This document shows positions 1 to 7,996 of a stretch of 42,829 nt of DNA, in pieces. Both the position numbers and the translations under genes were made by a program. The DNA lies in NCBI RefSeq assembly GCF_039595935.1, contig NZ_JBCNKR010000002.1, positions 1 through 42,829 on the forward strand, given 5' to 3'. The stretch comes from Flavobacterium sp. (GTDB taxonomy: Bacteria > Bacteroidota > Bacteroidia > Flavobacteriales > Flavobacteriaceae). The first letter of the stretch is position 1. Every line of letters begins with the position of its first letter. The notes beneath the pieces are model-generated. The model searched no databases, was not told where the DNA came from, and worked only from the letters and a program-made list of their open reading frames with translations.

Positions 1-1675
1 ATTGATTTGATAGTTCTACCTCGTCTTCCTGCAGACTTAGATAAATTTTCTCGTAAACCTTATATTTTCTTTTTTCAGAAACCTCTTTTACATTCCCTTC
101 TTCATCTGCTTTTAAGAAAACATCTTCAAAGTCTTCTAAAACATTTCCGTACAACAATAGTATTTCGATAATCTTTCTTTCGAAACCGTATAAAATATCT
201 ACTTTTTCAGGTCCTTGCTGATGTCCCATATCACCAGGATAATAATCCTCGGGCGGCCCGGTTCGCGGATCTTCCGGATCTCCTCCTGAATAATTGGCTT
301 GTTTTGAAGGCTGGTTTCTAACAACCTCAAAAGGTTTTTGTTCCTGTTTTTGTCTTTTATTTGCTTCAGAAAGATCTTTTTGAATCAGCTGTGCCAGCGT
401 ACTTACTAAAACTTGTTCAGAAATATCCATAATTCGGGCACATTCCTGAATATAAACTTCGCGCTGAATTCTGTCCGGTATTTTCGAAATACTGGCAACC
501 ATATCTCGGATTAAATCGGCTTTTTTTATAGGATCGTTTTTGGCTTCTCCCATCAAAATAGAAGCTTTAAACTGTATAAAATCTTTACTGTTTTCTTCTA
601 AATACCGCACTAAATCGTCATGCGAATTTTTTCTGGCAAAACTATCCGGATCTTCTCCATCGGGGAAAGCACAAACTCTAACGTTCATTCCTTCTTCCAG
701 AATTAAATCGATACCTCGAATAGAAGCACGAAGTCCGGCAGCATCTCCATCAAAAAGTACGGTAATATTTCGCGTTAAACGATTTACTAATCGGATTTGA
801 TCTGGTGTTAAAGCTGTTCCCGAAGAAGCAACTACATTTTCGATTCCGGCCTGATTAAACTGAATTACATCGGTGTAACCTTCAACGAGATAACAATTAT
901 TTTGTTTGGCTATAGCCTGCTTTGCCTGAAAAATTCCGTAAAGTACTCTGCTTTTATGGTAAATATCACTTTCTGGTGAATTGAGGTATTTTGCTGCTTT
1001 TTTATCGTTGGTTAAAATACGTCCTCCAAAACCCAAAACACGTCCCGACATACTGTGAATAGGGAACATTACACGCCCTTTAAAACGGTCAAAAGGACGA
1101 TCTTCTCTCGCAATGGTTAAACCTGTGCTTTCCAGAAATTCCAGCTTATATCCTTTTCCCAGAGCTTCTTTTGTTAAAGCATCCCAGGTTTCAGGAGAAT
1201 ATCCTAAAGCAAATTTTTTGATGGTTTCATTTGTAAATCCTCTTTCTTTAAAGTAAGATAAACCAATTGCTTTTCCTTCTTCAGAATTAATTAAAACATC
1301 CTGAAAATACTTCGCCGCAAATTCTGAAACCAGATACATACTTTCACGAACATCTGTTATGGCTTTTTCAGCCTCTGTCTGCTCGGTTTCCTCAATTTCG
1401 ATATTGTATTTTTTAGCTAAATAACGAATAGCTTCGGGATATGTAAAATGGGAATGTTCCATCAAAAAGGCAACGGAATTTCCTCCTTTTCCGGAACTAA
1501 AATCTTTCCAGATACCTTTTGCAGGAGATACCATAAAAGAAGGCGAGCGCTCATCTGAAAACGGGCTTAATCCTTTAAAGTTACTTCCTGCACGCTTTAA
1601 ATTAACAAAATCGCCAATAACCTCCTCTACTCGAGCAGTTTCAAAAACGGCGTCTATGGTACTTTGTGAAATCAA
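1..1675 (-). CDS. dnaG: DNA primase DnaG (3' end outside window)
   Basis: This gene makes the RNA primers used at the replication fork. About 558 residues are visible; the C-terminal end, including most of the helicase-binding domain, lies beyond base 1. The start is a TTG at 1675 (protein begins M-I-S-Q-S-T-I-D), because an in-frame stop lies just upstream and no ATG fits. Residues about 30-66 align with the CHC2 zinc-ribbon, but all four metal ligands are replaced (Ser37, Ser40, Asp58, Ser61). The TOPRIM catalytic core is intact, with EGYTDV near residue 267 and DGDAAG near residue 310, followed by PDGEDPDSF. A Pro/Gly/Gln-rich linker (near bases 230-350) precedes the C-terminal domain. Identity is certain; the zinc-less N-terminus is the odd feature. 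Confidence 0.96.
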   Translation of the reverse strand, partial: MISQSTIDAVFETARVEEVIGDFVNLKRAGSNFKGLSPFSDERSPSFMVSPAKGIWKDFSSGKGGNSVAFLMEHSHFTYPEAIRYLAKKYNIEIEETEQTEAEKAITDVRESMYLVSEFAAKYFQDVLINSEEGKAIGLSYFKERGFTNETIKKFALGYSPETWDALTKEALGKGYKLEFLESTGLTIAREDRPFDRFKGRVMFPIHSMSGRVLGFGGRILTNDKKAAKYLNSPESDIYHKSRVLYGIFQAKQAIAKQNNCYLVEGYTDVIQFNQAGIENVVASSGTALTPDQIRLVNRLTRNITVLFDGDAAGLRASIRGIDLILEEGMNVRVCAFPDGEDPDSFARKNSHDDLVRYLEENSKDFIQFKASILMGEAKNDPIKKADLIRDMVASISKIPDRIQREVYIQECARIMDISEQVLVSTLAQLIQKDLSEANKRQKQEQKPFEVVRNQPSKQANYSGGDPEDPRTGPPEDYYPGDMGHQQGPEKVDILYGFERKIIEILLLYGNVLEDFEDVFLKADEEGNVKEVSEKRKYKVYEKIYLSLQEDEVELSNQ

Positions 1676-1741
1676 AACGTTAGATTATTTTTTAAAAATT
1701 AGAGCCTGTAAAAGTACACAAATCAAACCTGAATTTACAAA

Positions 1742-1769
1742 AAAAAGTGCCTCTTTCGAAGCACTTTTT
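1742..1769 (-). terminator. Rho-independent terminator after the beta-barrel gene
   Basis: A 9-bp perfect stem (AAAAAGTGC with GCACTTTTT) encloses a 10-nt loop and is followed by T's on either strand. It lies between the end of the frameshifted outer-membrane gene and the start of dnaG, both minus-strand, so it most likely ends the ECF operon transcript. Confidence 0.75.
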
Positions 1770-1794
1770 CTACTTACTAAACTCAACTTTATTT

Positions 1795-2822
1795 TTAATT
1801 TAAATCGAAACGTAATCCTAAAGAAATATTATTCTCTTTCACTAAATTATCCTGAAACAACGGATTCAGATCGTATTTAAGATACAAACTCACATCTCTG
1901 TAACCAATGTAAGAACTCAAACCGTAAATAAAATTATTTACATTATAATCGCCTTTTATTCTCGTTTTGTATTTTAAATCATCTTCTTCAAACTTCAAAA
2001 TTTGCTTTGATTTTACGTTGATTCCGGCATAACCACCCACTCCAAAACGAAAACTTTTATGTGTTTTAAAATAGGTTTTCCCATTTTTTTCTATCGGTCT
2101 TGTAAAATCAAATTCTAAATGTACCGGAAGCACCAAATACACATTTCTAAAACGAGATTCTGTTAAATGTACCGGATTTACTTCAAGGTCTGTCTGATCG
2201 CCGTTTACAACAAAACTTCTGTTATCTGTTGCTCGAATGTTATTATACATTAATGAAAGTCCGTATTTTGCATGAAGCAGATTGTCGTTTTTCATTAATC
2301 TTGAATTATAGGTAAAACCCCATTCGTAGAAATGCGAGCCTATAAAACTATAATTTGAATCCTGTAGTTTTCCGTCGACCATAGTGTTGTTTAAACCCAT
2401 CGCAAACACAAACTGCGATGTTGTTCTTTTTTCGCCATGAATAGAATCTTTATGCTGTTTTGGAGATTTCCAGCGAATCATATACACTCTCGAAGAATCT
2501 TCTTTGATTTTTCCGTCGACTTTTTCTGCACTAAATCGTTTAGTTCGTTTTGAGCCAAAGTAATTTTCTCTTCCATAATTACTGCTCTAGCTTCTGCCAA
2601 TTCTTTTTTACGCTTATCGGCCTGTTCCTGTGTAATTTTTCCTTCTGATAACTGAACATTTACTGCTTCAACTTCTTCCTTTAAAGCTTCTTTTTCTTCT
2701 TTTGTAATCTTCTCAATTTTATTGGCTATTCTTTTTGTTTCAGATTCGAAAGTTTCTTGTCCCAGAACTTTGCTTACAAATAAGAAAACGAGGATTACGA
2801 GGTAAATGGTAAAATTTTTCAT
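1795..2822 (-). pseudogene. exported coiled-coil plus beta-barrel protein, split by a -1 frameshift
   Basis: Two overlapping frames (2822-2478 and 2487-1795) read as one protein if a single A is added to the run of five A's (minus strand; T's at 2521-2525 on plus). The frame then continues Q-K-K-V-D-G-K-I-K-E-D-S-S-R-V-Y-M-I-R-W, giving exactly 343 codons including stop. The N-terminus has a signal peptide (MKNFTIYLVILVFLF, ending VLGQ), then a charged coiled coil with an SHOCT-like stretch (LSEGKITQEQADKRKKEL). The C-terminal 220 residues resemble a small outer-membrane beta barrel and end in alternating hydrophobic residues (SLGLRFDLN). It is the last gene of the ECF sigma operon and could be its output or envelope sensor. 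The frameshift may be real or a homopolymer sequencing error. Confidence 0.75.
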
Positions 2823-2860
2823 GATTGATTTTTTTTATTGATTGTGATTGATGATATTTT

Positions 2861-2913
2861 TTAATTGTGAATGGTTAATTGTGAATGGTTAATTGTGAAT
2901 GGTTAATTGTGAA
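2861..2913. repeat. 14-bp tandem repeat, 3.8 copies
   Basis: The unit TTAATTGTGAATGG is repeated perfectly at 2861, 2875 and 2889, with a fourth partial copy at 2903-2913. It lies just upstream of the coiled-coil/beta-barrel gene start (2822), between it and the putative anti-sigma gene. Copy number is likely to vary. Confidence 0.9.
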
Positions 2914-2921
2914 TTCTATCT

Positions 2922-2972
2922 CCCCCGGATTAAAATCCGGCGCTACGATATGGATCGTTCCTTCGGAACTTT
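2922..2972. repeat. short intergenic palindromic element
   Basis: Two small palindromes lie side by side: CCGGATTAAAATCCGG and GTTCCTTCGGAAC-like sequence (TTCCTTCGGAA). They carry the G+C-rich core typical of short dispersed intergenic repeats in Flavobacterium, as I recall them. Whether other copies exist in this genome cannot be seen here. Confidence 0.5.
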
Positions 2973-2989
2973 AAATCTATATTTTTTAT

Positions 2990-3056
2990 TCTTGCTCTCT
3001 TTTTTCTTTCTTCTTTCTTCTTGCTTCTTACTTCCTGCTTCCTGCTTCCTGCTTCT
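2990..3056. repeat. polypyrimidine/polypurine tract with 7-bp tandem repeat
   Basis: About 65 bases are nearly pure C/T on the plus strand, ending in three copies of the 7-mer TTCCTGC. On the transcribed minus strand it is a GAAGCAG-type purine run just behind the stop codon of the putative anti-sigma gene (3069). Such tracts slip easily and can form triplex structures. Confidence 0.7.
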
Positions 3057-3068
3057 AAAAATCTAGCC

Positions 3069-3782
3069 TTACTCCTGCTGATTTCTATTCGCTAAAGCAA
3101 CTTTTACCGTTTGGTAGTTTTTATTGACTTTTGTGATTACTTTTTCCCGAAACGAAAGTTCAAGTTCACCATCGACCTGATTAAGCAAATCGGCTGCATT
3201 TACTCTTACTTTTGCTTTTTTTACCGGATTTTCTGCTAAAACTTTATTCTCGGCCGTTTCTAATAATTGGTCTACATTTTCTTTTTTAGAATTTTCGGCA
3301 ACTGCACTTTGATTGTTGATTGATTGTTTTTCCTGATTATTGATGATTGAAGACTCCTCTATTTGATTTGATTCATTTTTACTAGTTTTATTTAGTGTTT
3401 GATTAAAGTTGTTTTCTTTTTTATTTGATTTTTGATTTGAAGTTTCTGTCAAAGCTTTTTCAACAATTACTGTTTCAGCCTGAACTGAATCAGCTTTATT
3501 TAAGATTGGTTTTGTAACAGAATTTGTTTTAATATTTTCTTCGATTACAACACTTTTAACAACTTCAACTGAATTTTTCTTTTGATTGAAAAAGAAAGTT
3601 CCAACCAATAAAAAACCAATAATACTCGCAGCTATATAAAACCATTTTTTATTTTTCTTTGGCTTTTTTTCTTCGGCGATACTCAACATAGCGTCTAATC
3701 GATCCCAGGCTTTTTCACTAGGTTCAATTTTGCGTTGATTTAATTTTTCACGGAAATCCTTTTCAAAATTATTCGGTTCCAT
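3069..3782 (-). CDS. membrane-anchored putative anti-sigma partner of the ECF sigma factor
   Basis: The 237-residue protein has a charged N-terminal domain (about residues 1-42, with EKAWDRLDAML), one transmembrane helix (about 46-66, YIAASIIGFLLVGTFFF) and a long, low-complexity Asn/Lys/Glu/Ser-rich region predicted to lie outside the inner membrane. The start overlaps the end of the sigma-factor gene by 14 bases, the usual arrangement for a sigma/anti-sigma pair. It does not show a recognisable zinc-binding anti-sigma motif, so the anti-sigma role is inferred from position, topology and the W-D-R-L-D N-terminal segment common in such Bacteroidota proteins. Confidence 0.65.
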   Translation of the reverse strand: MEPNNFEKDFREKLNQRKIEPSEKAWDRLDAMLSIAEEKKPKKNKKWFYIAASIIGFLLVGTFFFNQKKNSVEVVKSVVIEENIKTNSVTKPILNKADSVQAETVIVEKALTETSNQKSNKKENNFNQTLNKTSKNESNQIEESSIINNQEKQSINNQSAVAENSKKENVDQLLETAENKVLAENPVKKAKVRVNAADLLNQVDGELELSFREKVITKVNKNYQTVKVALANRNQQE

Positions 3783-4329
3783 TATCTTGTTTTTTTAAAA
3801 TAGTAATTTGTGTTTGCAGCATTTTCCTGGCGTGCGATAATTGCGATTTCGATGTTCCTTCATTAATTCCTAACATCTTGGCAATTTCATTGTGTTTATA
3901 TCCTTCGATGGCGTATAAATTGAAAACCATTTTATAACCATCTGGCAGAGCATCAATTAAAAACTGAATTTGTTCTACCGTAAACTGGCTGTCGATTTCA
4001 TTAAAACTTTCTTCTGTAAAAAATTCATCTTCGGCAAAACTTACTTTTTTCTGAACTCTTAAATACGAAATACATTCGTTAACCATAATTCTCCGAATCC
4101 AGCCTTCGAAACTTCCTTTGTGTTCAAAGTTTTTCAGATTGGTAAAGGCTTTCATAAAAGCGGTTATCATTACATCTTCTGCCAGCTGAATATCTTTTAT
4201 ATATTGTCGGCAAACGCTTAACATTTTCGAAGAATATTTACCGTAAATCTGCTGCTGCGCCTGACGATTGTTTTCGACAGCCAGCTTTATGATTTTGGTT
4301 TCTTCTTGATGTAAATGAATAATTTTCAT
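3769..4329 (-). CDS. ECF RNA polymerase sigma factor
   Basis: A 186-residue sigma-70-family protein with the two-domain layout of extracytoplasmic-function sigma factors. Region 2 lies at about residues 22-92 (AEDVMITAFMKAFTNL, then GWIRRIMVNECISYLR) and region 4 at about 125-175 (LPDGYKMVFNLYAIEGYKHN followed by the helix-turn-helix EIAKMLGINEGTSKSQLSHA). It directs polymerase to a stress or envelope regulon. It is first in a minus-strand operon with the membrane protein at 3069 and the exported protein at 1795. The start is the ATG at 4329. Confidence 0.92.
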   Translation of the reverse strand: MKIIHLHQEETKIIKLAVENNRQAQQQIYGKYSSKMLSVCRQYIKDIQLAEDVMITAFMKAFTNLKNFEHKGSFEGWIRRIMVNECISYLRVQKKVSFAEDEFFTEESFNEIDSQFTVEQIQFLIDALPDGYKMVFNLYAIEGYKHNEIAKMLGINEGTSKSQLSHARKMLQTQITILKKQDNGTE

Positions 4330-4453
4330 TAATACGCTTTCGGTTTGGTTTTGGTTTTAGAAACAGACTTCTATTAGCATAGACGCATAGAGTTTTGAAA
4401 TGGTTGCATGGGGAGAAAAATTTTCAATAAAAAAAATCAAAATCCCAATAAAA

Positions 4454-4461
4454 CAAAAATA
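4454..4461 (-). promoter_or_regulatory. -7 promoter element for the ECF operon
   Basis: TATTTTTG on the minus strand matches the Bacteroidota TAnnTTTG consensus. A CTTTG about 16 bases upstream could be the -33 element. It would give a leader of roughly 115 nt before the sigma-factor ATG. Confidence 0.45.
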
Positions 4462-4531
4462 GATAACTGATTTACAACAAAGTAAACCAATTATCTAATT
4501 AATAAATTTTCTGATTTTCTAATTAAAGAAA

Positions 4532-5509
4532 CTATTTCTTTCTCTCAATTACATAATTCACCATCAAAGTAAGAGCTGATTTAAACTCAGAATCTGGATA
4601 GTTTTCTAAAAGAGAAAGCGCTTCCTGCTGGAATTCGACCATTTTGTTTTCGGCGTAAGCCAAACCATTATTATTTTTTACAAAGGCAATAACTTCTTTT
4701 ACGCGTTTTTTGTCTTTGTTGTGGTTTTTGATGGAGTTTATCAACCACTTTTTTTCCTGCGGAGTACAAGTATTTAAAACGTGAATTAAAGGCAAAGTCA
4801 TTTTTTGCTCTTTAATATCGATTCCGGTTGGTTTTCCGATGGCTTCTTCGCTATAATCAAATAAATCATCTTTGATTTGAAATGCCATTCCGATTAGTTC
4901 ACCAAACTTTCGCATATTTTCAACCTGAATTTCATCTTCAATTACAGCTTTCGCGCCAAGCGCACAACAAGCCGCAATAAGTGTTGCTGTTTTTTTTCTG
5001 ATGATTTCGTAGTAAACATCTTCGGTAATATCAAGTCTGCGGGCTTTTTCTATTTGAAGTAATTCTCCTTCGCTCATTTCGCGAACGGCAACCGAAATAA
5101 TTCTCAACAAATCAAAATCACCATTATCGATAGAAAGTAATAAGCCTTTTGAAAGTAAATAATCTCCAACCAAAACTGCAATTTTATTTTTCCAAAGCGC
5201 ATTTATGGAGAAAAATCCGCGGCGTCGATTACTATCGTCTACCACATCATCATGAACCAAAGTTGCGGTATGAATCAATTCGATAACCGAAGCACCACGA
5301 TACGTTCTTTCGTTTACGATTCCGCCAGAAACCATTTTTGCGGTTAGAAAAACAAACATCGGACGCATCTGTTTTCCTTTTCTGTTTACAATATAATAGG
5401 TAATTCTGTTGAGCAGCGCAACCTTTGAAGTCATCGATTCGTGAAACTTTTTTTCAAAAAGTTCCATCTCGGTAATAATAGGCTGTTTTATTTGTGAAGT
5501 AATATTCAT
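4532..5509 (-). CDS. polyprenyl (octaprenyl/heptaprenyl) diphosphate synthase
   Basis: A 325-residue trans-isoprenyl diphosphate synthase that extends allylic diphosphates with isopentenyl diphosphate to make the side chain of menaquinone or similar quinones. The first aspartate-rich motif is LVHDDVVDDSNRRRG (near residue 85-100) and the second is QIKDDLFDY (near 215). The FARM region is followed by the KxRP-type KGKQMRPMFVFL segment near the N-terminus. Length and motifs fit the IspB-like family; chain length cannot be decided from sequence alone. It is transcribed alone, with its own promoter. Confidence 0.9.
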   Translation of the reverse strand: MNITSQIKQPIITEMELFEKKFHESMTSKVALLNRITYYIVNRKGKQMRPMFVFLTAKMVSGGIVNERTYRGASVIELIHTATLVHDDVVDDSNRRRGFFSINALWKNKIAVLVGDYLLSKGLLLSIDNGDFDLLRIISVAVREMSEGELLQIEKARRLDITEDVYYEIIRKKTATLIAACCALGAKAVIEDEIQVENMRKFGELIGMAFQIKDDLFDYSEEAIGKPTGIDIKEQKMTLPLIHVLNTCTPQEKKWLINSIKNHNKDKKRVKEVIAFVKNNNGLAYAENKMVEFQQEALSLLENYPDSEFKSALTLMVNYVIERKK

Positions 5510-5517
5510 TTCGATTT

Positions 5518-5525
5518 CAAATATA
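5518..5525 (-). promoter_or_regulatory. -7 promoter element for the polyprenyl synthase
   Basis: TATATTTG on the minus strand is an exact TAnnTTTG match just upstream of the ATG at 5509. It implies a very short 5' leader. Confidence 0.5.
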
Positions 5526-5670
5526 CTATTTTAAATAAAAAAACGTTGTCTATTTTATGTTAGTATATCAACAAATATGTACTAATTTAAAAAAAACAAT
5601 CCAAAAACACCTCAATCTAATACTAATTTGAATTCATTGATTAAAAGTAAAACCAAAAAAACTATTTATT

Positions 5671-6531
5671 ATGAAAACAAAATTTTTATTAATTGGAACA
5701 TGTGTCGCTTTATCACTCATTACAAGTTGTAATTCTGATGAAAACACAAACGACGGAACAAGTAAAACAATTACAAACGACGAAATTATTGCGAATGCAA
5801 AAATAGATGCCTCAATTGATGATGTTACAAATATCGCCGAAGAACAATTCACTTCGCAGGTAAACGTAAACAGCAAACCTACCGGAAATGTAAAACACTT
5901 TTTACCAGAATGTGCTGTTATAACAACAGTTCTTACCAATAATACGTTTACAAAAACTGTTGATTTTGGCGTTGAAGGCTGTACGCTTGAAAACGGAAAT
6001 ACGGTAAAAGGTAAAATGGTAATTTCATTTTCTAATGACTTTTCATCGTCTACGCAGACTATCAGTTATACATTTGAAGGGTTTTATCATAATGGTAAAA
6101 AACTTCAGGGAAGCAAAAGCATTATTCGTACTGTAAAAGCAACCGATTTACTTGCTGAAGCGCATCCGGTTTCGATCGCTGCGATTGATTTGACTATTAC
6201 TTTTGATGATGGAAGTATTTACAGCCGAAAAGGTTCTTTGGTAAAAGAAATGACCGCCGGCTACAATACCTGGTTCAATTGGGATGATAATGTATTTGTA
6301 GTTACCGGAAGCGGCACCACAACTTTACCAAACGGAGATACTTATTCGGCAGAAATTACCACCCCATTAGAATTTAAAGCTTCCTGCAAAAAATCTTTTG
6401 CTGTAAAAGGAGTTGTATCGATTACTAAAAACGAAGCTACGGCTGTTATTGATTATGGCAATGGAGATTGCGACACAATGGCTTCTGTAACCAAAGATGG
6501 TGTTACTGAAGAAATTGATTTGAAAAAATAG
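5671..6531 (+). CDS. exported lipoprotein of unknown function
   Basis: A 286-residue protein with a lipoprotein signal peptide (hydrophobic core then LITSC, lipidated Cys at about residue 20) and an acidic, Asn/Asp-rich linker. The rest is beta-rich with repeated threonine-glycine segments and four further cysteines (contexts PECAV, EGCTL, ASCKK, GDCDT), which may form two disulphides. No family was recognised. It is monocistronic, bounded by the divergent polyprenyl synthase gene and a strong terminator. Confidence 0.8.
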   Translation: MKTKFLLIGTCVALSLITSCNSDENTNDGTSKTITNDEIIANAKIDASIDDVTNIAEEQFTSQVNVNSKPTGNVKHFLPECAVITTVLTNNTFTKTVDFGVEGCTLENGNTVKGKMVISFSNDFSSSTQTISYTFEGFYHNGKKLQGSKSIIRTVKATDLLAEAHPVSIAAIDLTITFDDGSIYSRKGSLVKEMTAGYNTWFNWDDNVFVVTGSGTTTLPNGDTYSAEITTPLEFKASCKKSFAVKGVVSITKNEATAVIDYGNGDCDTMASVTKDGVTEEIDLKK

Positions 6532-6549
6532 AATCCCTTTTTGCCCACA

Positions 6550-6596
6550 AAAAAAGCATTAAAAACAAGTTTCACCCTTGTTTTTAATGCTTTTTT
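6550..6596 (+). terminator. strong bidirectional terminator
   Basis: A 20-bp, near-perfect stem (AAAAAGCATTAAAAACAAG with its complement) closes a 7-nt loop and ends in T's. It follows the lipoprotein stop by about 18 bases and, read on the minus strand, can also serve rlmN. Confidence 0.85.
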
Positions 6597-6607
6597 ATTT
6601 ACCTGCC

Positions 6608-6745
6608 AAATGTCCCTACGGGACATTTTTATTGTCGCTATTTTTGTTCTACCGACGAGATATTCCTAACGGAATATTTATCTCGGAGAGATTAAATATC
6701 GGTAGCAAAAAAATAACGTAATCCGCACTTTTGTCCCGTAGGGAC
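6608..6745. repeat. REP-like element bounded by inverted palindromes
   Basis: The palindromic end GTCCCTACGGGAC (6612-6624) is the reverse complement of GTCCCGTAGGGAC at 6733-6745. Between them lie a second pair, CTACCGA (6649) and TCGGTAG (6699), and the palindrome ATATTCCTAACGGAATAT. The right end runs into the first base of the rlmN stop codon (6745-6747). The structure resembles REP/BIME elements; no transposase is nearby. Confidence 0.75.
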
Positions 6746-7794
6746 TATACTTCAGCTTCTTTGTTCGCCAATTGACCGCAGGCAGCATCAATATCTTTTC
6801 CACGGCTGCGGCGTACTTTTACTACAACGCCAATATTTTCTAATGCTTTTATATAAGCCATAATGGATTCTTCTGAAGCTTGTTGAAATTCTCCGTCATC
6901 AATTGGATTGTATTCAATTAAATTGACTTTACATGGAACATATTTACAGAATTTCACTAAGGCGTCAACCGAAGCTTTATCATCATTAATTCCTTTCCAA
7001 ACCACATATTCGTACGAAACTTTACTTTTGGTTTTTCTATACCAGTATTCTAATGCTTCTCGTAAATCTTTTAAAGGAAAGTTTTTACTGAAAGGCATAA
7101 TCTTCGCGCGGGTTTCATCAATTGCCGAATGCAGCGAAACTGCCAATTTGAATTTTACTTCATCATCGGCCATTTTCTTTATCATTTTAGGAATTCCTGA
7201 TGTCGAAAGCATAATACGTTTTGGAGACATTCCTAAACCTTCAGGTGATGTTACCATTTCTATTGCTTTAATGACATTATTGTAGTTCATTAAAGGCTCT
7301 CCCATTCCCATAAAAACAATATTCGAAAGCGGGTGATTGTGATACAAACGGCTTTCTTTATCGATTGCCAAAATCTGATCGTAGATTTCTCCCGGTTCCA
7401 GATTTCGCATTCTTTTTAATCTTGCAGTCGCACAGAAATTACAATCTAAACTACATCCTACCTGACTTGAAACACAAGCCGTCGTTCTGGTTTCAGTAGG
7501 AATCAAAACAGATTCTACTACTAATCCATCATGCAGGCGTACGGCATTTTTTACCGTTCCATCATTACTTCTCTGCATGGTATCAACCTTAATATGGTTG
7601 ATCACAAAATTTTCTTCGAGCATAGAACGTGTTGTTTTGGCAACATTTGTCATATCCTCAAAACTATGTGCTCCTTTGCTCCAAAGCCATTCATAAACTT
7701 GATTTCCACGGAAAGCTTTGTCATTATTTGCGACAAAAAAATCTCGTAACTGATCTTTTGATAAGGCTCTTATGTCTTTTTTCTCAATTTGCAT
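6745..7794 (-). CDS. rlmN: 23S rRNA (A2503-C2)/tRNA (A37-C2) methyltransferase RlmN
   Basis: A 349-residue radical-SAM enzyme that methylates C2 of A2503 in 23S rRNA and A37 in some tRNAs. The 4Fe-4S cluster motif is CSLDCNFC (near residue 117), followed by the SAM-binding GMGEPLMN. The catalytic C-terminal cysteine is in DAACGQL near the end, and a second conserved cysteine lies around CVSSQVGCS. Length is normal for the family. Its stop codon overlaps a palindromic repeat and its -7 promoter box ends only 4-5 bases before the ATG, suggesting a nearly leaderless mRNA. Confidence 0.96.
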   Translation of the reverse strand: MQIEKKDIRALSKDQLRDFFVANNDKAFRGNQVYEWLWSKGAHSFEDMTNVAKTTRSMLEENFVINHIKVDTMQRSNDGTVKNAVRLHDGLVVESVLIPTETRTTACVSSQVGCSLDCNFCATARLKRMRNLEPGEIYDQILAIDKESRLYHNHPLSNIVFMGMGEPLMNYNNVIKAIEMVTSPEGLGMSPKRIMLSTSGIPKMIKKMADDEVKFKLAVSLHSAIDETRAKIMPFSKNFPLKDLREALEYWYRKTKSKVSYEYVVWKGINDDKASVDALVKFCKYVPCKVNLIEYNPIDDGEFQQASEESIMAYIKALENIGVVVKVRRSRGKDIDAACGQLANKEAEV

Positions 7795-7798
7795 GCTG

Positions 7799-7806
7799 CA
7801 AAGTTA
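7799..7806 (-). promoter_or_regulatory. -7 promoter element abutting the rlmN start
   Basis: TAACTTTG (minus) matches TAnnTTTG and ends 4 bases before the ATG at 7794. No convincing -33 element is seen. An adjacent GTCA-N6-TGAC palindrome (7816-7829) overlaps the promoter and could be an operator, but this is weak. Confidence 0.4.
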
Positions 7807-7878
7807 ATCACTTTTGTCATTTTTTTGACCGATTCTTAAATTAAACCTTTACTATACTGATTTAATAAAACTCTGAGC

Positions 7879-7922
7879 ATGATTTTTATCATTTAATTTG
7901 GGTTGTCTCCTTGATAATTTTG
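7879..7922 (+). promoter_or_regulatory. FNR/CRP-type operator and -7 box of the first yceI gene
   Basis: The palindrome ATGATTTTTATCAT (7879-7892) contains TGAT-N4-ATCA, the core of FNR/CRP-family sites. A -7 element TAATTTTG lies at 7915-7922, 22 bases further on. With transcription starting a few bases after the -7 box, the operator is centred near -41, the position used by activators that contact RNA polymerase directly. The same arrangement recurs at 8708. Confidence 0.65.
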
Positions 7923-7996
7923 ATACAAGAAAATAAGGTTAGTTCACAACCACATTCAGGAACTGGCCAAATTAAAATAACCTATACTTTATCAAG

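Noticed and set aside
2861..2913. Regular repeat that might be a CRISPR array
   Set aside because: The 14-bp units are directly adjacent without spacers, and no cas genes are present.
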